The notes: generated by a model not told the origin, from the sequence alone. A stretch of DNA of 33,786 nucleotides from Caulobacter sp. 17J65-9 (GCF_010975005.1 NZ_JAAIVC010000023.1:1-33786); one strand, 5' to 3'. Positions 17,097 through 24,717 are shown, counted from the first letter of the stretch. Numbers and translations are program-made.

Positions 17097-18313
17097 TGCG
17101 CCCGACCTTTACTGGGGCGAATGCGGAGGCCGTCGTACCAAACGACAACAGTGTTTCGCCTGCTCCCCGGCTGAGGGCTGAGTCGAAGCCACTGCCCTTC
17201 GCAATCGGAGTCCGGAACCTCGAAATCGATTGAGAAGGCCTGCCACGCCTCAACAGGTTCCGCCGCTGGCGAAGGAGACGACTTCGCGAGGACGACCTGC
17301 TTGCCGCCAGCGCAAGTCAACGCCCAAGCAATCCGATCCTTCGGAACAGGAGTCTCGCTACGCCACTGCCCCTCGAGAGTGTACTGCCCAGGCGGAAGCG
17401 ACTCATACTGCGACACGAGACCATGGCTGGCGAACCCATCGTACTCCACCCGAAGCGCGGTCTGGTTCGGGCGAGTTTCATCCGGCAGGATTTCCACCAG
17501 CGCCCCCTCGCCTAGCTCGAACTGCCAGCGAATTGGGGCAGGGCCGGAACTGCCTTCAAAAGCTCCGTCGCGGATATTTGCTACAGGCCCCAACGACGGA
17601 ATCTGCTGCCGGAACGTGGCGACCGCCTTGAAGTGCCCCTCCTGCACCAACCGGGACAGTAAGGTGCTCATCTCTTCATCGCTGAAAGGATGCTCGCTGC
17701 CCTGGAGCATGATCGCCAGCGCGATTGTGGACGTCATCCCCTCCGGTTCGCCGTTCAAGCTTGCTAGGTACCGCTTCCGCCACCGAGGATTCGGGGCCAG
17801 TCGCTCGGCTAATGCAGGCAGGAAGCGAGGCTCCTCCTTAATCAGCGCATGCAAAAGCGTGAAGTATGCTGGCCAAGTCTGCGGCTTTCGCCGCATCACG
17901 GCATCGGCGTGCGCGAGGGCCGACCTGTATTCCCCTTGCTTCAGGCGTTTTTCGACCAGCCAAGTGTGAGCCGGACCATCTCGCAGGCTCATGTTTCCTG
18001 CCGCTGTCACCAATTCGTCTGCGACCTCCGGGTCGCCAAGCTGCTCGCGGCTGATTCCCAACACTCTAATCGCCCGCACATTGTGCGGGCCAACAAGCAA
18101 CGCTTGTCGCGCCAGGCGTTCTGCGGCAGCGGGGTGGCCAGCCGCGAGTTCAGCTTCGGCAACGCGGGCAAGAGCGTTCCCGGAATGCGGCGCAAGGCGA
18201 AGCGCCGTCGTTGGCTCACTGACCTGCAGGGCAGCTTGGACGACGATCTGCCAAGCGAGGAACACGCCGAAGCCGACAGCGACGCCTCCCCAAATCCACT
18301 TGCGCGCCGGCAA
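17093..18313 (-). CDS. Membrane-anchored TPR protein with C-terminal carbohydrate-binding-like domain
   Basis: The 406-residue protein begins with a membrane anchor (WIWGGVAVGFGVFLAWQIVVQ, residues about 7-27), then TPR-like helical repeats to about 200 (ALARVAEAELAAGHPAAAERLARQALLVGP and similar), and ends in a beta-rich domain from about 235 (GAFEGSSGPAPIRWQFELGEG ... YTLEGQWRSE ... VVWYDGLRIRP) that resembles carbohydrate-binding beta-sandwiches. The start codon is TTG at 18313. Most of the chain should be periplasmic. As the first gene of the operon with the polymerase-like and methyltransferase genes, it may scaffold polymerisation or bind the glycan; this is inference. Similar TPR plus beta-sandwich proteins occur in exopolysaccharide loci, but I do not know a named function. 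Confidence 0.72.
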   Translation of the reverse strand: MPARKWIWGGVAVGFGVFLAWQIVVQAALQVSEPTTALRLAPHSGNALARVAEAELAAGHPAAAERLARQALLVGPHNVRAIRVLGISREQLGDPEVADELVTAAGNMSLRDGPAHTWLVEKRLKQGEYRSALAHADAVMRRKPQTWPAYFTLLHALIKEEPRFLPALAERLAPNPRWRKRYLASLNGEPEGMTSTIALAIMLQGSEHPFSDEEMSTLLSRLVQEGHFKAVATFRQQIPSLGPVANIRDGAFEGSSGPAPIRWQFELGEGALVEILPDETRPNQTALRVEYDGFASHGLVSQYESLPPGQYTLEGQWRSETPVPKDRIAWALTCAGGKQVVLAKSSPSPAAEPVEAWQAFSIDFEVPDSDCEGQWLRLSPQPGSRRNTVVVWYDGLRIRPSKGRAQ

Positions 18314-18316
18314 ACA

Positions 18317-18324
18317 CCCCTCCC
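18317..18324 (-). promoter_or_regulatory. Ribosome binding site supporting a TTG start
   Basis: On the reverse strand GGGAGGGG precedes the TTG at 18313-18311, with five bases between GGGAGG and the start. This strong site supports TTG as the initiator of the TPR protein gene. Confidence 0.6.
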
Positions 18325-18447
18325 GCAGTCCTGCTGCGCGCCGATTCCTCGAACACAGCTGTGTCCGCCTACTAGCTTTGGAGACCGTCGATCGCTAGCC
18401 CGAACCGGCGATTTGAGCGGAAGCCGCGCGCTCAACTGCCTGATGGC

Positions 18448-19278
18448 ATGATCACCCAGACCAACGTCATGGTGGCCCTCGCCGGGATCGGGTTGGGGTG
18501 TCGGGTGGTGGGCAGCGAGCGGTCCTCGCCCGCGAACTCGCCGCTGTCGCGCACCTGGAGCGTGCTGCGACGCTTCGCCTACGGCCTGCTCGACGAAACG
18601 CTCGCGCAGACCGGCGGCGCCGCCGACTGGCTGCGCGCCAACACCTTCGCCCGCCGGGTCCGCGTGATCCCGAACGCGATCACCCTGCCGGTGCCGGACA
18701 ATTCGCCGACGCTCGATCCGGCGGCCGTCTGCCCCGCGGGCCCGGTCGTGCTGGGCGTCGGCCGCCTGGCGCCCGTGAAGCGCTTCGAACTGCTGGTCGA
18801 GGCCTTCGCCCAGGCCGCGCCCGCCCATCCGGACTGGACCCTGGTCCTGCTGGGCGAAGGCCCGGAGCGCGACCGCCTCGAGCGCCTGGTGGCCGACCAC
18901 GGCCTGGCCGGGCGCATCCTGCTGCCCGGGCGGGCCGGCAACATGACGGCCTGGTACCAGCGCGCCTCGCTGCTGGCGCTGACCTCCTGGCACGAGGGCT
19001 TCCCCAACGTGCTGCTCGAAGCCATGGCGCACGGCGTGCCCGTGGCCTCGGTCGACTGCCCCGACGGCCCTCGCGCCATCGTCCGCGACGGCGTCGACGG
19101 CTTGCTGGTGAGCCCGCCCGAGGCGGACGCGTTCGGCCGCGCGCTCGGCGGCCTCATGGGCGACGACGTCCGGCGGGCCCGGATGAGCGACGCGGCCCGG
19201 GAGGTGCTGGACCGGTTCTCGGAGCATGCGGTGATGCAGCTGTGGGACGAGGCGATCGGCCTGAGAGACGCCCCGTGA
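18448..19278 (+). CDS. N-terminally truncated GT4 glycosyltransferase (probable remnant)
   Basis: The frame from ATG 18448 gives 276 residues and begins inside the N-domain of a GT-B fold (MITQTNVMVALAGIGLGCRVVGSERSSP). The C-domain is intact: VLGVGRLAPVKRF and E183-GFPNVLL-E191. In the complete neighbour the same motif is at residue 273, so about 90 N-terminal residues are missing, including the first Rossmann strands that hold acceptor contacts. No ribosome site precedes the ATG, and codon use turns host-like exactly here, so the gene seems to have been cut by the border of the low-GC cassette. It probably is not an active enzyme, although it could still be translated, and its end overlaps the next start by four bases (GTGA). 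Confidence 0.7.
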   Translation: MITQTNVMVALAGIGLGCRVVGSERSSPANSPLSRTWSVLRRFAYGLLDETLAQTGGAADWLRANTFARRVRVIPNAITLPVPDNSPTLDPAAVCPAGPVVLGVGRLAPVKRFELLVEAFAQAAPAHPDWTLVLLGEGPERDRLERLVADHGLAGRILLPGRAGNMTAWYQRASLLALTSWHEGFPNVLLEAMAHGVPVASVDCPDGPRAIVRDGVDGLLVSPPEADAFGRALGGLMGDDVRRARMSDAAREVLDRFSEHAVMQLWDEAIGLRDAP

Positions 19279-20357
19279 CCGCGCCGCGCCCGCGCCTGCT
19301 GTTCGCCATTCCGACCCTGCGGCCCGGAGGCGCCGAGCGCGCCTTCTCGACCCTGGTCGCCAACCTCGACACCGAGCGGTTCGACGTCCGGCTGGCGGTG
19401 TTCGACACCGCCGGCGCGAGCTTCCTGCAGGACGTGCCGGCGGCGGTGGAAGTCGTGGACCTGGGCTCGCCGCGCATCCGTCAGGGCGTGGCGCCCTTCG
19501 TCCGTTTGGTCCGCCGGCTGCGGCCCGACGCCGTGGTCTCGACCCTCGAGCACCTGAACCAGGCGCTGTGCGTCAGCCGCCCCGCCTGGCCGCGGACGAC
19601 TAGGCACGTCGTGCGCCTGGCCAACGTCATGCAGCTCGCCTCGCCCGTCTCGCGGGCGGCGGTGCGCGCGCTCTATCCCTTCGCCGACGGCCTGATCTTC
19701 CAGTCGCAGGCCATGCGCGCGGCCTACGAGACGCGCCTGAGCCTGCGCCACGCCCGCGCGGCGGTGATCGAAAACCCGCTGGCGGTCGAGCGCATCCGCC
19801 AGCGTGCGGCCGACGAAGCCGTCGTCCCCGGCTATCGGTCCGACGCGATCAACCTGCTGGCCATCGGCCGCTACGAGCCGGTGAAGGGCTTCGACTTGCT
19901 GGCCGAGGCGCTCGCCCGCACGCCGGCCGCAGTCACCCTGACCATCCTGGGCGACGGCCCGGACCGGGCGCAGTTCGAGGCCCAGATCGCCCGGCTCGGA
20001 ATCGGTGGCCGCGTGCGCCTGGCCGGCTATCACGCCAATCCGTACCCGTTCGTCGCCCAGGCCGACGCCCTGGTGCTGTCGTCGCGCTCGGAGGGGTTTC
20101 CCAACGTGGTGCTGGAGGCTCTGGCGCTCGGCACGCCCGTGGTGGCCACGCCGGTGGCGGGCCTGGAGAGCTTCCTCGCCGGCGTTCCTCACTGCCAGGT
20201 CGCGCGCGACATCAGCGCGGAAGCTCTGGCCGAGGCGTTGAGCCGGTTCGTGTCGACGCCACGCGGGCGCACGCCTTCCGACGTCGTCGCGCCGTTCGAG
20301 GCGTCGGCCGTCGCGCGCCGGTGGGAGGCCTACCTGCTGGACGTGATCGCGGCCTGA
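19275..20357 (+). CDS. Glycosyltransferase family 4
   Basis: The 360-residue protein starts at GTG 19275, overlapping the previous stop (GTGA) as in coupled genes. N-domain: LLFAIPTLRPGGAERAFSTLVANL, the glycine-rich loop of GT4 enzymes; C-domain: LLAIGRYEPVKGFDLLAEAL, LTILGDGPDRAQFE and E273-GFPNVVL-E281. It is a complete retaining GT-B glycosyltransferase expected to act on the lipid-linked glycan at the cytoplasmic side. Donor and acceptor are unknown. Codon use is fully host-like. If its expression depended on coupling to the now truncated upstream gene, the cassette exchange may have changed its regulation. Confidence 0.85.
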   Translation: MTAPRPRLLFAIPTLRPGGAERAFSTLVANLDTERFDVRLAVFDTAGASFLQDVPAAVEVVDLGSPRIRQGVAPFVRLVRRLRPDAVVSTLEHLNQALCVSRPAWPRTTRHVVRLANVMQLASPVSRAAVRALYPFADGLIFQSQAMRAAYETRLSLRHARAAVIENPLAVERIRQRAADEAVVPGYRSDAINLLAIGRYEPVKGFDLLAEALARTPAAVTLTILGDGPDRAQFEAQIARLGIGGRVRLAGYHANPYPFVAQADALVLSSRSEGFPNVVLEALALGTPVVATPVAGLESFLAGVPHCQVARDISAEALAEALSRFVSTPRGRTPSDVVAPFEASAVARRWEAYLLDVIAA

Positions 20358-20396
20358 GCGCGGGCAACTCCGGCGCCGTCGACGCGTTGGCGGAGG

Positions 20397-20564
20397 ATGA
20401 CCGATCCCGACCCGCCCAAGCCGCCGCCGGTCGAAGAGCCCGACCGCCAGCCGACGGAGACGCCGCCGACCGGCCCCGGCCAGACGCCCGATCCGCCGCC
20501 GGTGGACGACCCGCACCCGCCCGGTCCCGTCCAGGATCCCGTCGACGATCCCTTCCAGATGTAG
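20397..20564 (+). CDS. Small proline-rich acidic protein, 55 aa
   Basis: A short frame encodes MTDPDPPKPPPVEEPDRQ and continues with PPTGPG, PDPPPVDDPHPP and DPVDDPFQM. About two fifths of its residues are proline and most of the rest are Asp, Glu, Thr, Gln or Gly; there is no hydrophobic segment, so it would be soluble and disordered. GGAGG at 20392-20396 directly abuts the ATG, which is closer than normal spacing. The strict repeat of PPxP and DP motifs with good stop placement argues for a real gene; GC-rich composition alone could also yield such a string. Function unknown. Confidence 0.5.
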   Translation: MTDPDPPKPPPVEEPDRQPTETPPTGPGQTPDPPPVDDPHPPGPVQDPVDDPFQM

Positions 20565-20613
20565 CGCCCTCGACCGCGCTCGCCCCCGAGGCCTGCGACC
20601 GCTAGCCGCAGCC

Positions 20614-20642
20614 TTGCAATTCCGGTATGACAGCGCTGTCAT
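20614..20642 (+). promoter_or_regulatory. zwf promoter with a perfect 16-bp palindromic operator
   Basis: ATGACAGCGCTGTCAT at 20627-20642 is a perfect palindrome with a central CG, the form of LacI-family operators. TTGCAA at 20614-20619 and TGTCAT at 20637-20642 are spaced by 17 bases and may be the -35 and -10, so the bound repressor would cover the promoter. The zwf ATG follows at 20654. A near-identical palindrome lies before the sugar transporter gene at 23231. Confidence 0.65.
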
Positions 20643-20653
20643 CGGGGGCGTTC

Positions 20654-22147
20654 ATGTACATCCAGCCAGCTTCCAGCCGGGTCGGAACGGCGGCCGCGCG
20701 CGACCAGCACCTGGTGCTGTTCGGGGCCGGCGGCGACCTGGCCACGCGCATGCTGTGGCCCTCGCTGTTCTTCCTGGATCTGGACGGGCTGCTGCCCGCG
20801 AGCCTGAAGCTGACCGGCGTATCGCGCGAGGAGCTGGGGCTTGAGGCCTTCCGCAACCGCCTGCGCGCCGAGCTGGTCGCCCATCCGCGCACCCAGGCCG
20901 GCATTGGGGCCGAGGCCGCCTGGACCCGCTTCGCCGAGCGGCTGGACTACCGGCGCCTGGACATCACCCAGGCCTCCGACATGGCGCGCCTAAACGAGAT
21001 GGTCGCGCCGGGCGCGGACCTGCTGTTCTACATGGCCACCTCGCCCTCCCTGTTCGGGCCGGCCTGCCAGGCGCTGCAGGGGGCGGGCCTGGCGGGCGAG
21101 CGCTCGCGCGTGGTGCTGGAGAAGCCGATCGGCCGCGACCTGGCCAGCTGCCGGGCGGTGCACGAGGCCGTAGGCAGCGTGTTCGCCGAGGACCAGGTCC
21201 TGCGCATCGACCACTATCTGGGCAAGGAGACGGTCCAGAACCTGATCGCGCTCCGCTTCGCCAACCGCCTGTTCGAGCCGCTGTGGAACAACCTCAGCAT
21301 CGACCACGTGCAGATCACCATCGCCGAGACCCAAGGCGTGGGCGAGCGCTGGCCCTATTACGACGAGTACGGGGCGCTGCGGGACATGCTGCAGAACCAC
21401 CTGCTGCAGCTGCTCTGCCTGGTGGCCATGGAGCCGCCGTCCGACCTCGATCCGGAGGCCGTGCGGGCCGAGAAGGTGAAGGTGCTGAAGAGCCTGCGCC
21501 CGATCGGCCGGGCCCAGGTCGCCGAAGACACCGTGCGCGGCCAGTACACGTTCGGCGTGGTCGAGGGCCGCGCGGCCTCCGCCTACACCGAGGAGCGCGG
21601 CGCGGTCAGCGACACCGAGACCTACGTCGCCGTGCGCTGCGAGATCGACAACTGGCGCTGGGCCGGCGTGCCGTTCTTCCTGCGCACCGGCAAGCGGCTG
21701 GGCGAGCGGCGCACCGAGATCGTCATCCAGTTCAAGAGCGTGCCGCACTCCATCTTCGCCGGCGAAGGCCGCGGCGACCTGGGCCCCAACCGGCTGGTCA
21801 TCCGCCTGCAGCCGGAGGAGGACATCAGCCTGCACCTCATGCACAAGACGCCGGGCCTGACGCGCGACGGCATGCGCCTGGCCTCGGTGCCGCTCAGCCT
21901 GTCGAAGGGCGCGGGCGCGGTGGACCGGCGCATCGCCTACGAGCGGCTGCTGCTGGACGCGCTGGACGGCAACTCGACCCTGTTCGTCGGCCGCGCCGAG
22001 GTGGAGCGCGCCTGGGAGTGGGTGGACGGCGTGGCCCAGGGCTGGCGCGAGGGCCGGGTGCCGGTGCGCCCCTATGCGGCCGGTTCGTGGGGCCCGGCGG
22101 GCGCCCACGCCCTGACCGAACGCAGCGGCCGCCACTGGCACGAGTGA
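20654..22147 (+). CDS. zwf: Glucose-6-phosphate 1-dehydrogenase
   Basis: The 497-residue enzyme oxidises glucose 6-phosphate to 6-phosphogluconolactone with NAD(P)+, the first step of the Entner-Doudoroff and pentose-phosphate routes. Motifs: nucleotide-binding GAGGDL at 24-29, LEKPIGRDL, the active-site RIDHYLGKE at 184-192, and PFFLRTGKRL later. The length is normal for the family. I chose ATG 20654 over a frame start at 20627, because 20627 lies in the operator palindrome. It is the first gene of a unit with glk, 64 bases downstream. In Caulobacter crescentus pgl and edd lie between zwf and glk; here they do not. Confidence 0.95.
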   Translation: MYIQPASSRVGTAAARDQHLVLFGAGGDLATRMLWPSLFFLDLDGLLPASLKLTGVSREELGLEAFRNRLRAELVAHPRTQAGIGAEAAWTRFAERLDYRRLDITQASDMARLNEMVAPGADLLFYMATSPSLFGPACQALQGAGLAGERSRVVLEKPIGRDLASCRAVHEAVGSVFAEDQVLRIDHYLGKETVQNLIALRFANRLFEPLWNNLSIDHVQITIAETQGVGERWPYYDEYGALRDMLQNHLLQLLCLVAMEPPSDLDPEAVRAEKVKVLKSLRPIGRAQVAEDTVRGQYTFGVVEGRAASAYTEERGAVSDTETYVAVRCEIDNWRWAGVPFFLRTGKRLGERRTEIVIQFKSVPHSIFAGEGRGDLGPNRLVIRLQPEEDISLHLMHKTPGLTRDGMRLASVPLSLSKGAGAVDRRIAYERLLLDALDGNSTLFVGRAEVERAWEWVDGVAQGWREGRVPVRPYAAGSWGPAGAHALTERSGRHWHE

Positions 22148-22211
22148 TTGGGGCACGAGTGAAACGACAACGACTGCGCTCCACGTCGGGCGCGGCGCAC
22201 GGGAGGGAGTG
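22137..22211 (+). other. zwf-glk junction with an 11-bp direct repeat
   Basis: GGCACGAGTGA occurs at 22137-22147, where it contains the zwf stop, and again at 22152-22162. The gap to glk is only 64 bases and holds no pgl or edd. GGGAGGGAG at 22201-22209 serves as the glk ribosome site. The repeat could be a local duplication or the scar of a deletion. Confidence 0.5.
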
Positions 22212-23213
22212 ATGGGGTTTCTGTTCGGCGGCCGCGCCAAGGGCGGCGGCCTCGCTTTGGTGGGCGACATCGGCGGCACCAACGCCCGCTTCGGCCTGGT
22301 CGACCTTTCGGCCGCGCGGCCGGAGGTGAGCGACGCCACCGGCTACCAGTGCCGCGACTTCGCCTCGGCGGCCGACGCCGTGCGGACCTACCTGCGCGAG
22401 CGGGGCGTCAAGCGCGTCCCGGCCGCCGCCGCCATCGCCGTGGCCGGCCCGGTCGAGAACGGCGCCATCCGCTTCACCAACAACGACTGGTCGCTGTCGG
22501 AAGCCGGCCTGCGCGAGATGGGCTTCGGCGCCGCGCGGCTGCTGAACGACTACGCCGCCCTGGCGCTCGCCGCCCCGCTGCTGCAGGGCGAGGACGTGCG
22601 CCGCATCGGCGCGCCCGACGCCGAGCCCGGGAACCGCACTATCGCCGTGCTCGGCCCGGGCACCGGCTTCGGCGTATCGGCCGTGGCGCGCGACGACCGG
22701 GGCGAGGCGATCCTGGCCACCGAGGGCGGCCACATCGCCTTCGCGCCGGTCGACGAAGTCGAGATCGAGGTGCTGCGCCGGCTGGCGGCCAAGTACGGCC
22801 GGGTGTCGGTCGAGCGCATCCTGTCCGGCCCCGGCATCGTCGACCTGCACCGCGCCCTGCTGGCTGTCGACGGGCGCGAGTCCGTGCTGGCCGACCCGGC
22901 CGAGATCACCCGGCGCGCGCTGTCCGGCGATCCGGAATGCCGGCGCACCCTCGAGCGGTTCTGCGCCATACTGGGGAGCGTGGCCGGCGACTTCGCCCTG
23001 GCCTACGGGGCGCGCGGCGGGGTCTACGTCGCCGGCGGCATTCCGCCGATCGTCATCGACGTTCTGGCCTCGAGCGCCTTCCGCAAACGGTTCGAGGACA
23101 AGGGCCGCTTCGCCGCCTACCTGGCCCAGATTCCGACCCGCGTGATCCTGCGCCCGCACGCCGCCCTGCTGGGCGCCGCGGACGCGGCCCGGAGCCTCGT
23201 CGGCGCCGGCTAA
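22212..23213 (+). CDS. glk: Glucokinase
   Basis: The 333-residue protein is a ROK-unrelated bacterial Glk-type glucokinase that phosphorylates glucose with ATP to glucose 6-phosphate, the substrate of the Zwf encoded just upstream. Motifs: phosphate-binding DIGGTNARFG at 19-28, FTNNDWSLS, LLNDYAALALA with the catalytic Asp, LGPGTGFGVSA and TEGGHIAFAP, and the adenosine motif GGVYVAGGIPP. The start is ATG 22212 with GGGAGGGAG just upstream. It is likely co-transcribed with zwf. It would receive glucose freed by the periplasmic glucosidases in this window and imported by the adjacent transporter. Confidence 0.93.
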   Translation: MGFLFGGRAKGGGLALVGDIGGTNARFGLVDLSAARPEVSDATGYQCRDFASAADAVRTYLRERGVKRVPAAAAIAVAGPVENGAIRFTNNDWSLSEAGLREMGFGAARLLNDYAALALAAPLLQGEDVRRIGAPDAEPGNRTIAVLGPGTGFGVSAVARDDRGEAILATEGGHIAFAPVDEVEIEVLRRLAAKYGRVSVERILSGPGIVDLHRALLAVDGRESVLADPAEITRRALSGDPECRRTLERFCAILGSVAGDFALAYGARGGVYVAGGIPPIVIDVLASSAFRKRFEDKGRFAAYLAQIPTRVILRPHAALLGAADAARSLVGAG

Positions 23214-23229
23214 GCCTTGCGTAGCTTTG

Positions 23230-23258
23230 TTGACAGCGTTGTCAGGCGTCCATAGCGT
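23230..23258 (+). promoter_or_regulatory. Promoter and LacI-type operator of the sugar transporter gene
   Basis: TTGACA at 23230-23235 and TAGCGT at 23253-23258 are spaced by 17 bases. The palindrome TGACAGCGTTGTCA at 23231-23244 overlaps the -35 box and differs by one base from the operator in front of zwf, so one repressor probably controls both. The transporter ATG is at 23306. Confidence 0.65.
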
Positions 23259-23305
23259 CGCCGTTAGATGAAGAGGTCCGGCCGACCGGACCCGGGGGAA
23301 ACAAG

Positions 23306-24619
23306 ATGGAATACGCAGGCGCTCCGGCGACCGGCGGCCAGTCCGGCAAGGGCGTGGCCTGGCTGGTGCCTTTCGTGGTCATGCTCTTCTTCGCGTGGGG
23401 CTTCGCCACGGTGTTGATCGACACCCTGATCCCCAAGCTGAAGGGCCTGTTCGCGCTCTCCTACGCCGAGGTGATGCTGACCCAGTTCTGCTTCTTCGCG
23501 GCGTATTTCATCATGTCGGTGCCGGCCGGCTTCATTCTCAGCAAGCTCGGCTACATCCGCTCGGTGGTGGTCGGCCTGGTGGTGACGGCGGCGGGCTGCC
23601 TGATGTTCGCCCCGGCGGCGCGGATGGGCGTCTACGAAGGCTTCCTGCTGGCCCTGTTCATCATGGCCTCGGGCATCACCCTGCTGCAGGTCGCGGCCAA
23701 CCCGCTGATGGCGCTGCTGGGCAAGCCGGAGTCCTCGCACCCGCGCCTGACCTTCGCCCAGGCGTTCAATTCGCTCGGCACCTTCCTCGGCCCGAAGGTC
23801 GGCGCCGCGCTGATCCTGGCCGGCGGCGTCGTCGCCCTGCCCGACGCCAGCAAGATGGCCCCCGAAGCGCTGGCTGCGCTGCGCGTCAAGGAAGCCGCCG
23901 CCACCCAGACCCCGTTCCTGATGATCGCCGCGGGCCTGGCCGTACTGGCCCTGGTGTTCTGGTTCGCGCGCCGCACCACCGCCGTGCCGAAGCCCGGCAA
24001 GGCCGTGGGCCTGGGCGAGACCCTGGCCCTGCTCGGCAACAACCGCGTGGCGCTGGGGGCCCTGTCGATCTTCATCTACGTCGGAGCCGAGGTGTCGATC
24101 GGCAGCCTGATGGCCAACTACCTGATGTCGGCCGACACGGTCGGCTTCACCGCCGAAAAGGCCGGCGAGACGGTCGCCCTCTACTGGGGCGGCGCCATGA
24201 TCGGCCGCTTCGTCGGCGGATTCCTGCTGTGGCTGACCAAGAAGCCGGGCGGGCTGCTCAGCCTGTTCGCGCTGGGCGCGGCGGGCCTGGCGGCGACCTC
24301 GGCCTTCAGCACCGGCGCCGCGGCCGCCTACACCATCGTGGCGGTCGGCCTGTTCAACTCGATCATGTTCCCGACCATCTTCACCCTGGCCATCGAAGGC
24401 CAGGCCGAGAAGACCCCGCAGGCCTCGGGCCTGGTGTGCATGGCCATCGTCGGCGGCGCGATCATCCCGCTGGCGACCGGCGCCCTGGCCGACCAGTACG
24501 GCCTGCACCTGGCCCTGCTGCTCCCGGCGGTCTGCTACCTGTGGATCGCCGTCTACGGCCGCGTCGCCAGCCGCCCGGCGCCGGTCTCGGCCGTCGCCGC
24601 GCCGCTGCCGGCTCAGTGA
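23306..24619 (+). CDS. MFS sugar transporter (FucP/glucose-galactose family)
   Basis: The 437-residue protein has about 12 membrane helices: the first starts at GVAWLVPFVVMLFFAWGFATVLIDTLIP, which, with KLKGLFALSYAEVMLTQFCFFAAYFIMSVPAG, is the hallmark of the fucose/glucose/galactose:H+ symporter (FHS) family. The late motif QASGLVCMAIVGGAIIPLATGALAD is also characteristic. It should import glucose or a related sugar with protons across the cytoplasmic membrane. In Caulobacter crescentus the similar gene in the maltose cluster is called malY; orthology is likely but not tested here. It starts at ATG 23306 behind GGGGGAA and ends at a strong hairpin, with a LacI-family gene downstream on the same strand. 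Confidence 0.88.
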   Translation: MEYAGAPATGGQSGKGVAWLVPFVVMLFFAWGFATVLIDTLIPKLKGLFALSYAEVMLTQFCFFAAYFIMSVPAGFILSKLGYIRSVVVGLVVTAAGCLMFAPAARMGVYEGFLLALFIMASGITLLQVAANPLMALLGKPESSHPRLTFAQAFNSLGTFLGPKVGAALILAGGVVALPDASKMAPEALAALRVKEAAATQTPFLMIAAGLAVLALVFWFARRTTAVPKPGKAVGLGETLALLGNNRVALGALSIFIYVGAEVSIGSLMANYLMSADTVGFTAEKAGETVALYWGGAMIGRFVGGFLLWLTKKPGGLLSLFALGAAGLAATSAFSTGAAAAYTIVAVGLFNSIMFPTIFTLAIEGQAEKTPQASGLVCMAIVGGAIIPLATGALADQYGLHLALLLPAVCYLWIAVYGRVASRPAPVSAVAAPLPAQ

Positions 24620-24664
24620 GCTTGGCGGTTCAGCCGCACGGCTGATAAGCCTTGAGACGACGAG

Positions 24665-24700
24665 CGGGCCCGCTTCGCACACGCGCAGCGGGCCCGTTTC
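24665..24700 (+). terminator. Terminator between transporter and LacI-family genes
   Basis: CGGGCCCGCT at 24665-24674 pairs perfectly with AGCGGGCCCG at 24687-24696 around a 12-base loop, followed by TTTC. It lies 46 bases after the transporter stop and just before the ribosome site of the LacI-family gene, so it may end the first transcript or reduce read-through. Confidence 0.65.
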
Positions 24701-24717
24701 GTGAGAGGGGGACTTTC

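Larger units (their letters stand above)
12150..18445. mobile_element. Lower-GC polysaccharide cassette with edges inside glycosyltransferase genes
   Basis: Between about 12150 and 18445 the GC content falls visibly: a hand count gives 28 G+C of 60 at 13261-13320 and 31 of 60 at 16741-16800, against 43 of 60 at 11281-11340 outside. The segment encodes the distal part of one GT4 gene, a GT2, a flippase, a methyltransferase, a polymerase-like protein and a TPR protein. No integrase, transposase, tRNA or terminal repeat is seen, so homologous or illegitimate exchange of a surface-polysaccharide cassette fits better than a self-mobile element. The borders are estimates from codon use. Confidence 0.6.

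Noticed and set aside
18579-20642. 687-codon open frame on the - strand opposite two GT4 genes
   Set aside because: The opposite strand encodes clear GT4 motifs; the antisense product has no domain pattern and is rich in Arg and Gly.
22159-22212. 17-codon GTG mini-ORF overlapping the glk start (TGATG)
   Set aside because: No ribosome site of its own and no recognisable pattern; the GGGAGGGAG inside it serves glk. Kept only as part of the junction description.
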